From the NCBI RefSeq assembly GCF_009848685.1, contig NZ_WXTX01000004.1, positions 248,001 to 312,000 of the forward strand: 64,000 bases of DNA, written 5' to 3'. Origin of the DNA: Andreprevotia sp. IGB-42 (lineage in GTDB: Bacteria > Pseudomonadota > Gammaproteobacteria > Burkholderiales > Chitinibacteraceae). Position 1 is the first letter of the stretch; the number at the start of each line of letters is the position of its first letter. Below are positions 1-9,904 of this stretch, piece after piece. A model generated the notes under the pieces. The model was given only the letters and a program-made list of their open reading frames with translations, had not been told where the DNA came from and searched no databases. Position numbers and translations under genes: made by a program.

Positions 1-681
1 TCGCTGGAACAGGTGCTGGCGGCGCGCGAAACACTGCTGCACGAGATTGCCGGGCTGGGCCAGTTCAACGAAGAACTCAAGCGCATGGCCACCGATGTCG
101 CGCAGATCGCCGGCCAGACCAATCTGCTGGCACTGAATGCCGCCATCGAAGCCGCCCGTGCCGGTGAAGCGGGCCGTGGCTTTGCCGTGGTGGCGGATGA
201 AGTGCGCAAGCTCTCCAACATGTCCGGCGAAACCGGCAAGCGCATTGCCGGCAAGGTCGAATCGATCAACCAGACCATCCAGGGCGCGCTTGATTCAGCC
301 AACCGGCTATCCGGTGACGAAGCCAAGATGATCGGTGATTCCAAGACCGTGATCGGCAGCGTGATCAGTGATTTCCAGCAGGCGGCAGTGCGGCTTTCCG
401 AAACCGTGGGCCAGCTGGAAACCGAAAGCCGCGAAGTCGAGCACGAAGTGCAGGACGTGCTCGTCAACCTGCAGTTCCAGGACCGCGTCAGCCAGATTCT
501 CGATCACGTGCAGCGCGACATCGTGAAGCTGGGTGATCTGCTGGACCGCAATCAGGCATTGCCTGATCGCGCCATCTGGCTTGCTGATCTGGAACGCACT
601 TACACCACGCTCGAACAGCGACAGGTGCATGGTGGCCAGCAAAAAGCCAGCGTGCAGTCTTCGCAAGTCGATTTCTTCTGA
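1..681 (+). CDS. Methyl-accepting chemotaxis protein, C-terminal part (5' end outside window)
   Basis: The reading frame is open from base 1, so the N-terminus lies upstream of the window. The visible 226 residues contain the receptor hairpin tip ([20 protein letters not shown]), the region that contacts CheA and CheW, followed by a helical tail with [14 protein letters not shown]. That tail is typical of short receptors encoded next to cheY in beta- and gammaproteobacteria. The sensor part is not visible, so ligand and membrane topology are unknown. It is the first visible gene of a chemosensory operon; cheY starts 24 bases after its stop. Confidence 0.9.
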   Translation, partial: SLEQVLAARETLLHEIAGLGQFNEELKRMATDVAQIAGQTNLLALNAAIEAARAGEAGRGFAVVADEVRKLSNMSGETGKRIAGKVESINQTIQGALDSANRLSGDEAKMIGDSKTVIGSVISDFQQAAVRLSETVGQLETESREVEHEVQDVLVNLQFQDRVSQILDHVQRDIVKLGDLLDRNQALPDRAIWLADLERTYTTLEQRQVHGGQQKASVQSSQVDFF

Positions 682-705
682 CCCTCGCCTCACCCGGAGT
701 ACCCA

Positions 706-1074
706 ATGGGCAAGACCATACTCATCGTCGATGATTCGTTCAGCATGCGCCAGACCGTCGGTATCGCGCTCAAGGGCGCGGGCTACGATGTCGTCGAAGC
801 CGCAGACGGCAAGGACGCCCTCACCAAGCTCGATGGCCGCAAGTACAACCTGATCATTTCCGACGTGAACATGCCGAACATGGATGGCATCAGTTTTGTG
901 AAGGCCGCCAAGCTGCTGCCCAACTACAAGTTCACCCCCATCATCATGCTCACTACCGAGGGTGACGAAACCAAGAAACAGGAAGGCAAGGCTGCCGGCG
1001 TACGCGCTTGGGTGCTCAAGCCCTTCCAGCCCCCCGTGCTGCTGGATGCTGTTTCCAAACTCGTGATGCCGTAA
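706..1074 (+). CDS. cheY: CheY-type single-domain response regulator
   Basis: This 122-residue protein consists of one receiver domain. The acidic pocket (VDDS), the phospho-acceptor Asp in SDVNMPNMDG, the conserved Thr (MLTTEG) and the Lys (LKPF) are all present. There is no output domain, so it should act by protein-protein contact after phosphorylation by CheA, at the flagellar motor or as a phosphate sink. It lies between a receptor gene and the STAS gene. Which of several possible CheY proteins in the genome drives the motor cannot be told from here. Confidence 0.93.
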   Translation: MGKTILIVDDSFSMRQTVGIALKGAGYDVVEAADGKDALTKLDGRKYNLIISDVNMPNMDGISFVKAAKLLPNYKFTPIIMLTTEGDETKKQEGKAAGVRAWVLKPFQPPVLLDAVSKLVMP

Positions 1075-1091
1075 TCCGCCGGAGCGCCGCC

Positions 1092-1415
1092 ATGCCGATC
1101 ACCGAACAGGACCGCAACGGCCAGTTGTTGTTGCAGTTGGAAGGCGGACTGACCATTTTCCAGGCCAGCGAACTCAAGGATCAGTTGCTGCAGGCACTGA
1201 GCCGCACCGGCAACCAGATCGAGCTGGATCTTTCAGGCGTGGACGAACTGGATACCGCCGGCGTGCAGTTGCTGCTGGCACTCAAGCAGGAAGCCGCCAA
1301 CCAGCAGAAATCCGTCAGCTACAGCCACCATAGCCCGACCGTGCTGGCGGCCATCGATCTGCTCAATCTTGCCGCAACACTGGGCGATCCACTGCTCATT
1401 CCCAACGCGAGGTAA
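1092..1415 (+). CDS. STAS-domain protein of the chemosensory operon
   Basis: A 107-residue single STAS domain of the anti-sigma-factor-antagonist type. The conserved loop reads ELDTAGVQLLL, with Thr where SpoIIAA-like proteins have the phosphorylated Ser. I chose the ATG at 1092 because it follows a GGAG-like ribosome site and gives a normal STAS N-terminus; an upstream in-frame extension overlaps cheY. STAS genes between cheY and cheA recur in several proteobacterial chemosensory clusters, but their biochemical role is poorly defined. cheA follows after 4 bases, so expression is surely coupled. Confidence 0.85.
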   Translation: MPITEQDRNGQLLLQLEGGLTIFQASELKDQLLQALSRTGNQIELDLSGVDELDTAGVQLLLALKQEAANQQKSVSYSHHSPTVLAAIDLLNLAATLGDPLLIPNAR

Positions 1416-1419
1416 CGCA

Positions 1420-3630
1420 ATGGACATGGATATGGCGCGTGATGCGCTGGTGCAGGAATCCCGCGAGCTGCTTGCCGCGATGGAAAACGCGCTGCTCGAA
1501 ATCGAAACCGACGGGGTCAGCAGCGAAGCCATCAATGCCATTTTCCGCGCCGCGCACACCATCAAGGGATCGGCCGGGCTGTTTGCCTTCGACCGCATCG
1601 TCAGCTTCACCCACATCGTGGAAAGCGTGCTGGACCGCGTGCGTACCGGCAAGGTACAGATCGACGACGCCATGCTCTCCTTGCTGCTGAACTGTGGCGA
1701 CTACATCGGCGCGCTGGTGGACGCGATCCAGAACCGGACTGAGGATACCGAGCCCGATGCCGACCGCCGCGCGGTACTGGAAAAACTGCTGGGCGCGCAT
1801 CTGGAACCTGCGCCGGCAGTGGCCGAGCCCACCGCCTCCTCACTGGCCACCACCGCCCCCGATCATGGCCCGGGCACCGAACACATCGAAGGCAGCGGCG
1901 GTGTCGACAGCGACAACTGGCATCTGTCATTGCGCTTTTCCCCGGATGTGCTGCGCAACGGCCTTGATCCGCTGTCTTTCCTGCACTACCTGACCTCGCT
2001 GGGCCGCATCGTTTACCTGCACACGGTGGTGGATACGCTGCCGGCGCTGAGCCAGATGGATGCGGAAACCGGCTACCTGGGCTTCGAAATCGATTTCGAA
2101 TCCGATGCCGACCGCGCCAAGATAGAAAGCGTGTTCGACTTCGTGCGCGAAGACAGCCAGATCCGCATCCTGCCACCACACTCCAAGATCGATGAATACA
2201 TTGCGTTGATCGCGCTGATGCCCGAACCGGGCCGGCTGGGGGATATCCTGGTGCGTGGCGGTGCACTCACCGAAGTGGAGCTGGCACAGGCGCTCGATCA
2301 GCAGCACGACCAGCAGATCGGCCAGAAGCCGCTCGGCGCCATGCTGGTGGAACAGCAAGTGGTGCCGGAAGCGGTTGTATCGGCTGCGCTCAACCGCCAG
2401 AAGCAGAGCGAAGACAAGAAAGCCCATGAGCAGAAGTTCATCAAAGTGGAGGTTTCCAAGCTCGACCAGCTGATCGATCTGGTGGGCGAGCTGGTGATTG
2501 CCGGCGCAGGCGCCAACCTGATTGCCAACCGCAAGAAAGACGCGCAGTTCGAGGAAGCGGCGCAATCGATCTCGGTGCTGGTCGAACACATCCGTGACGC
2601 CGCGCTCACCTTGCGCATGGTGCCGATTGGCGAGGTGTTCCAGCGCTTTCCGCGCGTGGTGCGCGATATCTCGCGCGAGCTGGGCAAGGAAATCGAGCTG
2701 ATCGTCACCGGTGCGGAAACCGAGCTCGACAAGAGCATGGTCGAGAAACTGGCCGACCCGCTGATGCATATCGTGCGCAACTCGATGGATCACGGCATCG
2801 AAGGCACCGAAGCACGCGTACTGGCCGGCAAATCGCCCACCGGCATGCTCAGGCTCAATGCGTATCACGAATCGGGCAGCATCGTGATCGAGGTCTCCGA
2901 TGACGGCCGCGGCTTGAACCGCGAGCGCATCCTGGCCAAGGCCATCGAGCGCGGTCTGGTCACTCCGGAGCAGATCCTCAGCGACAACGATATTTTCCGG
3001 CTGATCTTCGAGGCGGGTTTCTCTACCGCCGAGCAGGTCACCAACCTGTCCGGGCGTGGCGTGGGCATGGATGTGGTGAAGAAGAACATCGAAAGCCTGC
3101 GCGGCGAAGTGGAAATCCTCAGCAAGGAAGGCCAGGGCACCACCACGCGCATCCGCCTGCCGCTCACGCTGGCCATCATCGATGGTTTCCAGGTGATGGT
3201 GAACGACGAAGTGTTCGTGATTCCGCTCGATCTCGTCATCGAATGCGTGGATCTCGCCGGCCACGATGCGCGTCACAACATCGTCAAGCTGCGCGGCGAG
3301 CCGTTGCCCTTCGTGCGGCTGCGTGAATTGTTCGAGTTACCCAGCCTGGAGCAAAGCCGCGAAAGCCTGGTGGTGGTGCAGTTTGGCCAGCAGCGCGCCG
3401 GGCTGGTGGTGGACCGCCTGCTGGGCGAGTTCCAGGCCGTGATCAAACCGCTGGGCAGCCTGTTCAGCGGCATACGCAGCATCAGTGGCTCGACCATCCT
3501 CGGGGATGGCCGCGTGGCGCTGATCCTGGATGTACCGCACCTGGTACAGCAAACCACGCAACAACAGTCCCTGGCTCAATCCGGCAAATCAGCCGGTTTT
3601 CTTGCACATAACAAAACAGTCGACCTCTAG
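1420..3630 (+). CDS. cheA: Chemotaxis histidine kinase CheA
   Basis: A 736-residue CheA that autophosphorylates and passes phosphate to CheY and CheB. In order: an Hpt (P1) domain with phospho-accepting His46 in AAHTIKG; an unusual central region (about 175-345); the dimerisation P3 helices; a HATPase domain (NSMDHGIE, SDDGRGLNRE, GRGVGMDVV); and a C-terminal CheW-like P5 domain. The central region holds a P2-like segment ending near LPPHSKIDEYI, then two repeats of the type LGDILVRGGALTEVELAQAL that resemble the N-terminal fold of GspE-type ATPases. The start at 1420 gives the usual Hpt N-terminus; an upstream start would add 17 unlikely residues overlapping the STAS gene. Confidence 0.95.
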   Translation: MDMDMARDALVQESRELLAAMENALLEIETDGVSSEAINAIFRAAHTIKGSAGLFAFDRIVSFTHIVESVLDRVRTGKVQIDDAMLSLLLNCGDYIGALVDAIQNRTEDTEPDADRRAVLEKLLGAHLEPAPAVAEPTASSLATTAPDHGPGTEHIEGSGGVDSDNWHLSLRFSPDVLRNGLDPLSFLHYLTSLGRIVYLHTVVDTLPALSQMDAETGYLGFEIDFESDADRAKIESVFDFVREDSQIRILPPHSKIDEYIALIALMPEPGRLGDILVRGGALTEVELAQALDQQHDQQIGQKPLGAMLVEQQVVPEAVVSAALNRQKQSEDKKAHEQKFIKVEVSKLDQLIDLVGELVIAGAGANLIANRKKDAQFEEAAQSISVLVEHIRDAALTLRMVPIGEVFQRFPRVVRDISRELGKEIELIVTGAETELDKSMVEKLADPLMHIVRNSMDHGIEGTEARVLAGKSPTGMLRLNAYHESGSIVIEVSDDGRGLNRERILAKAIERGLVTPEQILSDNDIFRLIFEAGFSTAEQVTNLSGRGVGMDVVKKNIESLRGEVEILSKEGQGTTTRIRLPLTLAIIDGFQVMVNDEVFVIPLDLVIECVDLAGHDARHNIVKLRGEPLPFVRLRELFELPSLEQSRESLVVVQFGQQRAGLVVDRLLGEFQAVIKPLGSLFSGIRSISGSTILGDGRVALILDVPHLVQQTTQQQSLAQSGKSAGFLAHNKTVDL

Positions 3631-3639
3631 GAGACTTTC

Positions 3640-5298
3640 ATGGGCTGGTTCTTGCAAATGCGGCTGGGCACCAAGCTGCTGACTGCGTTTTTCATCTCGT
3701 CGTTACTTACCCTGCTGATCGGCGTGTGGGCGCTGACCAATATCCAGAAAGTGGGCGACGGCGGCACCGATATCTACAAGAGCAACCTGCTGGCGATCAG
3801 CTCGCTGGCCCGCGCCAACGTCAACCTGGTCGCCCACGCCCGTACCATCGTACGGATGATGAGCCTTGCCGATAAACCGGATGAAGTACAGGCAGCAGCA
3901 ACACGCAACGAAACCTATCTGGCCAACTTCAACAAATCCTGGGATATCTATTCGAAAACAACGCCCTCTGATACCGAGGCCAAGCTGCGCCAGGATTTCA
4001 AACCACTGCTGCAGGAATACCTCGGTTTGTCGGACAAGGCCGTCAGCTTGCTCAAGGCGGGGCAGGCCGACGACGCAAAGACATTGATCAATGGCAGCCT
4101 GCGCCAGCAAATCGGCAAGATCGACAAACTGCTCGACGATATCAGCGCCGATAATGAAAAGCAGGCGGAGGAAGCCAACAACGCCAACCAGGCCACCATC
4201 AGCGGCGTACGAACGACCACCATCATTGCGGTGATCGTGGCATTTGCACTGTCCATCTTCATGGGCGTGCTGCTGGCGCGCATCGTGACCCGCCAGGTGG
4301 GTGGCGAGCCTGATGAGGCAGTGCGCATCCTGCAGCGTGTGGCCGATGGCGACCTCACTGTCGATGTCAACGTCAAGCCCGGCGACACCGGCTCCATGCT
4401 GTTCAGCATCCAGCAGATGATCGGCAAGCTCACCAGCGTGATCGGCGATGTGAGCAGCTCGGCCAGCTCGCTGGCATCCGCGTCCGAGGAGATTTCTGCC
4501 TCCGCACAGGCACTGAGCCAGAACGCGTCCGAGCAGGCGGCCAACGTCGAGGAAACCAGCGCAGCGGTGGAAGAAATCACCTCCACCGTATCGCAGAACT
4601 CGGAAAACGCCCGCATTACCGATGGCATGGCCAGCAAATCGTCCAGCGATGCCGTCGAGGGCGGCGAAGCGGTGAAGCAAACCGTGGCCGCCATGCGGCA
4701 GATTGCCGGCAAGATCGGCATCATCGACGACATTGCCTACCAGACCAATCTGCTGGCGCTCAATGCCGCCATCGAAGCGGCGCGTGCCGGCGAGCACGGC
4801 AAGGGCTTTGCCGTGGTGGCTGCCGAAGTGCGCAAGCTGGCCGAGCGCAGCCAGGTGGCCGCACAGGAAATCGGCTCGGTGGCCAGCAACAGCGTGATGA
4901 TGGCGGAAAGCGCCGGCACGCTGCTCGACCAGATGGTGCCCGCCATCCGCAAGACCGCCGACCTGGTGCAGGAAATCTCCGCCGCATCGCGCGAGCAGAC
5001 TACCGGCCTCGACCAGATCAACTCGGCAGTGAGCCAACTGGCACAAACCACACAGATGAATGCATCGGCATCGGAAGAATTGTCGTCGACCTCCGAAGAA
5101 ATGAGCGCGCAGGCGATCCAGTTGCAGGAAATGATCCGCTTCTTCCGCGTCGCCAATGGTCACCATGGCGGCGGCGGTACGCGGCGCGTTGCTGCTGCCG
5201 CGCCACGCAAGGCCCCCCCGGGCAATGCCCGCAAACGCGCGTCCATGCTCGATTCGGGTGATGACGCGGTCGATGAATCATCGTTCACCCGTTTCTGA
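3640..5298 (+). CDS. Methyl-accepting chemotaxis protein (transmembrane)
   Basis: This 552-residue receptor has an N-terminal membrane helix (about 10-32), a periplasmic four-helix-bundle-like ligand region, a second membrane helix (about 188-212), a HAMP segment beginning [10 protein letters not shown], and a long signalling domain with the hairpin tip [26 protein letters not shown] precedes the ATG, 9 bases after the cheA stop. The cytoplasmic half is nearly identical to that of the receptor at 5916-7442 while the periplasmic halves differ. They are therefore duplicated receptors with different inputs feeding one kinase. Ligand unknown. Confidence 0.93.
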   Translation: MGWFLQMRLGTKLLTAFFISSLLTLLIGVWALTNIQKVGDGGTDIYKSNLLAISSLARANVNLVAHARTIVRMMSLADKPDEVQAAATRNETYLANFNKSWDIYSKTTPSDTEAKLRQDFKPLLQEYLGLSDKAVSLLKAGQADDAKTLINGSLRQQIGKIDKLLDDISADNEKQAEEANNANQATISGVRTTTIIAVIVAFALSIFMGVLLARIVTRQVGGEPDEAVRILQRVADGDLTVDVNVKPGDTGSMLFSIQQMIGKLTSVIGDVSSSASSLASASEEISASAQALSQNASEQAANVEETSAAVEEITSTVSQNSENARITDGMASKSSSDAVEGGEAVKQTVAAMRQIAGKIGIIDDIAYQTNLLALNAAIEAARAGEHGKGFAVVAAEVRKLAERSQVAAQEIGSVASNSVMMAESAGTLLDQMVPAIRKTADLVQEISAASREQTTGLDQINSAVSQLAQTTQMNASASEELSSTSEEMSAQAIQLQEMIRFFRVANGHHGGGGTRRVAAAAPRKAPPGNARKRASMLDSGDDAVDESSFTRF

Positions 5299-5308
5299 GG
5301 AGGGAGAC

Positions 5309-5857
5309 ATGTCCAATCTGCCCACTACCGCCGCGTCGTCCAGGCTGCAGGGCGTTGAATCGCCCGGCACCCAGCAATTCCTGACCTTCACGCTGGGGGG
5401 CGAGCTGTTTGCCATCCCCATCGAGCATATCCGCGAAATCATCGAGTTTGGCGGCCTGACCGAGATCCCCATGCTACCGCCGTTCCTGCGCGGGGTGATC
5501 AACCTGCGCGGCGCGGTGGTGCCGGTGGTGGATCTGGCGGCGCGCTTTGGCCGCAACAGCACCGAAATCGGCCGACGCACCTGCATCGTGATCCTGGAAG
5601 TGGAGCAGGATAGCCAGATGGTGGCACTGGGCATCATCGTGGATGCGGTGAACGAAGTGCTGTCGGTGGAGCCCGGCCAGATCGAGCCGCGCCCCAGCTT
5701 CGGCGCCAAGATCCGTGCCGATTTCATCGACGGCATGATCAGCCTGGGCGAACGCTTCGTGATCGCGCTCGATATCCAGCAGGTGTTGTCCGTGGATGAA
5801 ATGGCAGCACTGATCGGCATGAACCCGCACGACGAGCTGGCCACCGCGCAAGCCTGA
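5309..5857 (+). CDS. cheW: Chemotaxis coupling protein CheW
   Basis: A 182-residue CheW that links receptors to CheA. A single CheW fold is visible from [18 protein letters not shown] through the strongly conserved [20 protein letters not shown] to the C-terminal helix. GGAGG ends a few bases before the ATG at 5309, and the gene starts just after the upstream receptor stop, so I rejected a longer start inside the receptor gene. The short N-terminal tail is not conserved. It sits between two receptor genes in the operon. Confidence 0.93.
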   Translation: MSNLPTTAASSRLQGVESPGTQQFLTFTLGGELFAIPIEHIREIIEFGGLTEIPMLPPFLRGVINLRGAVVPVVDLAARFGRNSTEIGRRTCIVILEVEQDSQMVALGIIVDAVNEVLSVEPGQIEPRPSFGAKIRADFIDGMISLGERFVIALDIQQVLSVDEMAALIGMNPHDELATAQA

Positions 5858-5915
5858 GCTGTACCTGCAATACCCGATACCAATTACAACAAGATGCACC
5901 ATGGAGGCTAATCTT

Positions 5916-7442
5916 ATGCAGTGGTTCACACAGTTGCGCCTGGGCACCAAGCTCATCATCACCTTCCTGCTGGTTGCCGGCGTATCGCTGGTCATCGGTA
6001 GCGTTGCGGTCAGCAAGATCGCGCAGGTGAACGGCATGATGAGCAGCATGTACGCCGACCGGCTGGTTCCCATCCGGGACCTGAGCCGGGTGGAAGCAGA
6101 AACCATCCAGCATTACCGGCGCCTGTACGTATCGCTGCTGACCAATGAAGCAGAAGAAACCCGTAGCCAGGCCGAGAAGAATCAGACGTCGGAAAAGGTG
6201 ATGGATGACACCTTTTCCGCCTACAGCAAGACTTATCTGGTGGATGAAGAAAAGCGCTTGGTAGAGAAATACGTGCCGCAAATGGCCGCGTACCGCACCT
6301 CTGCCCGTAAGGTGATGGACCTGTTGCAAGCTGGCCAGCACCCGGAAGCAGTACACTTGGTGCGCACCGAAACCAAGCCACTGTTCGATCAGCTGACCGA
6401 AACAACCGCAGCCCTCGTCAAGGTGAACGAAGACACCGCCAAACAGGTGGATGCCGAATCCGATGCGATTGCCCGGCAAATCAGCAACCTGATGATCGGA
6501 CTGATGGTTGGTGGCTTCGTGCTGGCGGTCATCATCGGCATCCTGGTGACCCGCATGATCGTGCGCCAGGTAGGCGGCGAGCCGGATGAGGCAGTGCGCA
6601 TCCTGCAGCGCGTGGCCAATGGCGATCTGACCGTGGCCGTGCATGTAAAACCGGGCGACAACAACTCGATGCTGTTCAGCATCCAGCAGATGATAGGCAA
6701 GCTCACTGAAGTGATCAGCGACGTGAGCAGCTCGGCCAGCTCGCTGGCCTCCGCCTCCGAGGAGATTTCGGCCTCTGCACAGGCGCTATCGCAAAATGCG
6801 TCCGAGCAGGCTGCCAATGTCGAGGAAACCAGTGCAGCGGTCGAGGAAATCACCTCCACCGTATCGCAGAACTCGGAAAACGCCCGTGTGACCGACGGCA
6901 TGGCCAGCAAATCGTCCACCGATGCGGTCGAGGGCGGCGATGCGGTAAAGCGGACGGTATCCGCGATGCGGCAGATTGCCGGCAAGATCGGCATCATCGA
7001 TGACATTGCTTACCAGACCAACCTGCTGGCGCTCAATGCCGCCATCGAAGCGGCGCGCGCCGGCGAGCACGGCAAGGGCTTTGCGGTGGTAGCGGCCGAA
7101 GTGCGCAAGCTGGCCGAGCGCAGCCAGGTGGCCGCGCAGGAGATCAGCACGGTGGCCAGCGACAGCGTGACGCTGGCGGAGCGCGCCGGCACCCTGCTCG
7201 ACCAGATGGTGCCGTCCATCCGCAAGACCGCCGACCTGGTACAGGAAATCTCTGCCGCATCACGTGAACAGACCAGCGGTCTGGATCAGATCAACACCGC
7301 GGTGAGCCAATTGGCGCAAACTACGCAGATGAATGCATCGGCATCGGAAGAGCTTTCATCGACCTCCGAAGAGATGAGCGCACAGGCGATTCAGCTGCAG
7401 GAAATGATCCGCTTCTTCAAAGTAAGTGGTGCGAGCCGCTAA
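5916..7442 (+). CDS. Methyl-accepting chemotaxis protein (transmembrane), paralogue
   Basis: A 508-residue receptor: membrane helix near the N-terminus ([15 protein letters not shown] onward), periplasmic helical sensor, second membrane helix (about 187-210), HAMP and signalling domain. GGAGG at 5903-5907 lies 8 bases before the ATG at 5916, which decides against the ATG at 5901. From [17 protein letters not shown] to the C-terminus it matches the receptor at 3640-5298 with few substitutions. It lacks that receptor's Gly/Arg-rich C-terminal tail, so any tail-dependent interaction would differ between the two. Confidence 0.93.
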   Translation: MQWFTQLRLGTKLIITFLLVAGVSLVIGSVAVSKIAQVNGMMSSMYADRLVPIRDLSRVEAETIQHYRRLYVSLLTNEAEETRSQAEKNQTSEKVMDDTFSAYSKTYLVDEEKRLVEKYVPQMAAYRTSARKVMDLLQAGQHPEAVHLVRTETKPLFDQLTETTAALVKVNEDTAKQVDAESDAIARQISNLMIGLMVGGFVLAVIIGILVTRMIVRQVGGEPDEAVRILQRVANGDLTVAVHVKPGDNNSMLFSIQQMIGKLTEVISDVSSSASSLASASEEISASAQALSQNASEQAANVEETSAAVEEITSTVSQNSENARVTDGMASKSSTDAVEGGDAVKRTVSAMRQIAGKIGIIDDIAYQTNLLALNAAIEAARAGEHGKGFAVVAAEVRKLAERSQVAAQEISTVASDSVTLAERAGTLLDQMVPSIRKTADLVQEISAASREQTSGLDQINTAVSQLAQTTQMNASASEELSSTSEEMSAQAIQLQEMIRFFKVSGASR

Positions 7443-7461
7443 AGCGGCTCAGGGAACGAGC

Positions 7462-8286
7462 ATGGTGGAATTGAGCACCCGGGCGCTGGAAGCCAACGAC
7501 GATGAAATGCGCCTGTTCCAGCAGCTCTTCAAGCAGCATATCGGCATGCATTTGCCGCAGTCGAAAAAGGCGCTGCTATGCAGCCGGCTTTCCAAGCGGC
7601 TGAACGAGCTGGGCCTGAACAGCTTCCGTGCGTACTACGAAGTGATCGCCGCGCCAACCGCTGCCGAGGAACGGCAGCGGGCGATCGACCTGATCACCAC
7701 CAACGAGACCTACTTCTTCCGCGAGCCGCGCCACTTCGACTTCCTGCGCGCGCAGGTATTGCCCAAGGCATCGCGCACCGAACCATTGCGGATCTGGAGT
7801 GCGGCCAGTTCGACCGGCGAGGAAGGCTATTCCATCGCCATGCTGCTCGATGCCGAACGCCATGATGCACCGTGGGAAGTATACGGCTCGGACATCAGCC
7901 AGCGCGTGCTGCGCTTTGCCCGGCGCGGCGTGTACCCGATGGGGCGCGGCGAGCATATCCCGCCCGATTACCTGAAGCGCTATTGCCTGCGTGGCAATGG
8001 TGCCTATGCCGGCCAGTTCCTGGTGGAGCAGCGCCTGCGTGAATGCGTGCAGTTCGGCCAGCTCAACCTGACCGATCTGCCGAGGCACCTGGGGCCGTTC
8101 GACGTGATCTTCCTGCGTAACGTGATCATCTATTTCGACATGCCGACCAAGACACAGGTAGTGCAATCGGTGGTGCAGCACCTGAAACCCGGTGGCTGGC
8201 TGCTGGTGGGGCATTCCGAATCGCTGCACGGCATGGCCTTGCCGCTGCAGATGCATGCACCATCGATTTACCGGAAACCGGCGTGA
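7462..8286 (+). CDS. cheR: Chemoreceptor glutamate methyltransferase CheR
   Basis: CheR transfers methyl groups from S-adenosylmethionine to receptor glutamates, opposing CheB. The 274-residue protein has the helical N-terminal CheR domain (IGMHLPQSKKALLCSRLSKR) and a Rossmann methyltransferase domain with RIWSAASSTGEEGYSIAML and FDVIFLRNVIIYFD. The TNETYFFREP motif is typical of the family. The ATG at 7462 has GGGA upstream; an earlier in-frame start overlaps the receptor gene. Its stop overlaps the cheD start, showing translational coupling. Confidence 0.95.
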   Translation: MVELSTRALEANDDEMRLFQQLFKQHIGMHLPQSKKALLCSRLSKRLNELGLNSFRAYYEVIAAPTAAEERQRAIDLITTNETYFFREPRHFDFLRAQVLPKASRTEPLRIWSAASSTGEEGYSIAMLLDAERHDAPWEVYGSDISQRVLRFARRGVYPMGRGEHIPPDYLKRYCLRGNGAYAGQFLVEQRLRECVQFGQLNLTDLPRHLGPFDVIFLRNVIIYFDMPTKTQVVQSVVQHLKPGGWLLVGHSESLHGMALPLQMHAPSIYRKPA

Positions 8287-8807
8287 TGAGCCGGCGCATT
8301 TTCGTCAACCCCGGTGAAATCTACTTCGGCCATGGCGATATCCGCGTGGAAACACTGCTGGGTTCGTGTGTGGCCATCACTTTCTGGCATCCGGTGCGCC
8401 ACCTGGGTGGCCTGTGCCATTTCCTGCTGCCCAGCCGGCTCAACGCCCGCACGGTGCCAGTCGTCAACGACGGGCGCTACGGCGAGGAAGCGCTGCAGCA
8501 GTTGCTCAGCGAAGTCAGCCGCCATGGCACCCGCATCGAGGATTACGCGGTCAAGGTGTTCGGTGGCGGACGGGTATTCGACAGCGAACCCTACAAGACC
8601 AGCATCGGCGAGACCAATGCGCATTTCGCCATCGGCATGCTGCAGAAGCGGCGCATCCCCGTGGCAGTGCAGGACATCACCGGTTATGGCTACCGCTACC
8701 TGCGTTTCGATCTGTCCAATGGCGATGTGTGGGTGCGGCGCGGCCGCGGCATCGCCATGGAAAAGAACATTACCAAGCCTGCCTTGAGCGAGGGTTTACC
8801 CAAATGA
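8286..8807 (+). CDS. cheD: Chemoreceptor glutamine deamidase CheD
   Basis: CheD deamidates selected receptor glutamines to glutamates, preparing them for methylation. The 173-residue protein shows the catalytic signature with Cys in [12 protein letters not shown], the His in [10 protein letters not shown], and the conserved FGGGRVF and IGETN segments. The ATG at 8286 overlaps the cheR stop (TGATG), while the gene's own TGA overlaps the cheB ATG at 8804. cheR-cheD-cheB are thus translated as one coupled unit. Confidence 0.95.
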   Translation: MSRRIFVNPGEIYFGHGDIRVETLLGSCVAITFWHPVRHLGGLCHFLLPSRLNARTVPVVNDGRYGEEALQQLLSEVSRHGTRIEDYAVKVFGGGRVFDSEPYKTSIGETNAHFAIGMLQKRRIPVAVQDITGYGYRYLRFDLSNGDVWVRRGRGIAMEKNITKPALSEGLPK

Positions 8808-9904
8808 CCATCAAGGTAATGATCGTCGACGATTCATCGGTGGTGCGCCAGGTGATGCAGGACGTGCTGGCACGCCACCGCGACATCGAGGTGATCGCCA
8901 CCGCGCCGGACCCCATTTTCGCGATGACGAAAATGAAAACCAACTGGCCGGATGTGCTGTTGCTGGATATCGAGATGCCACGCATGGACGGCATCACCTT
9001 CCTCAAGCAGATCATGGCCGAGCGCCCCACCCCGGTGGTGATCTGCTCCACGCTGACCGAACGCGGCGCGGACATCACCATGGAAGCATTCGCCGCCGGT
9101 GCGGTGGGCGTGATCACCAAGCCTACGCTGGGGCTGAAGGATTTCCTGCAGGACAGCTCGGCCGACCTGGTTTCCGCCATCCGGGCAGCCGGCCAGGCCA
9201 GGGTGGGCAGGCTGCGCAGCATGGCACCACCGCCCCGTGTTGCGGCCTCCCCGCAGACGCAGGAACGCATGCACTCCCCCAAGCTGACCGCCGATGCGGT
9301 GCTGGATGCGCCTGGCAGCCATACCCATTTGCCGACCACCGAAAAAATCGTTGCGCTGGGTACCTCCACCGGCGGCACGCAGGCGCTGGAAGTGGTGCTG
9401 ACCGCGCTGCCACGGACGTGTGCCGGCATCGTCATCGTCCAGCACATGCCGGAGAAATTCACCAAAAGCTTTGCCGACCGCCTTAATACGCTGTGCCAGA
9501 TCGAGGTGAAGGAAGCCACGCACAATGATCGCATCGTGCCCGGCCGCGCGCTGATCGCCCCCGGTGGCAAGCACATGGTGGTGAAGCGCAGCGGCGCGCA
9601 GTACTACGTTGAAGTAATCGACGGCCCGCTGGTCAGCCGCCACCGGCCATCGGTGGATGTGCTGTTCCGCTCGGTGGCCAAGGCGGCCGGCAAGAATGCA
9701 GTGGGCATCATCATGACCGGCATGGGCGACGATGGCGCACGCGGCCTGAAGGAACTGCATGACACCGGCGCCACCACCTATGCGCAGGATGAAGCCAGCT
9801 GCGTGGTGTTCGGCATGCCCAAGGAAGCCATCGATCTGGGTGGCGTCAACGATATCGTTTCACTCGAACGTATTCCCTCGGTAATCGAACGCTATGGTCG
9901 TTGA
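8804..9904 (+). CDS. cheB: Protein-glutamate methylesterase/response regulator CheB
   Basis: CheB removes receptor methyl groups when phosphorylated by CheA. The 366-residue protein has a receiver domain (MIVDDSSVV; phospho-acceptor in [21 protein letters not shown]), a linker, and a methylesterase domain from about residue 180. The catalytic Ser is in [12 protein letters not shown], the His in [11 protein letters not shown], and the Asp in [14 protein letters not shown]. The ATGA overlap with cheD fixes the start. The 3' end overlaps the next gene by 11 bases. Confidence 0.96.
   Translation: MTIKVMIVDDSSVVRQVMQDVLARHRDIEVIATAPDPIFAMTKMKTNWPDVLLLDIEMPRMDGITFLKQIMAERPTPVVICSTLTERGADITMEAFAAGAVGVITKPTLGLKDFLQDSSADLVSAIRAAGQARVGRLRSMAPPPRVAASPQTQERMHSPKLTADAVLDAPGSHTHLPTTEKIVALGTSTGGTQALEVVLTALPRTCAGIVIVQHMPEKFTKSFADRLNTLCQIEVKEATHNDRIVPGRALIAPGGKHMVVKRSGAQYYVEVIDGPLVSRHRPSVDVLFRSVAKAAGKNAVGIIMTGMGDDGARGLKELHDTGATTYAQDEASCVVFGMPKEAIDLGGVNDIVSLERIPSVIERYGR

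Noticed and set aside
1927-5166. Long open frames on the minus strand opposite cheA and the receptor gene (449 and 487 codons).
   Set aside because: They lie wholly opposite unmistakable genes, are His/Gln/Asp-rich as antisense frames of GC-rich genes are, and show no ribosome site or family motif.
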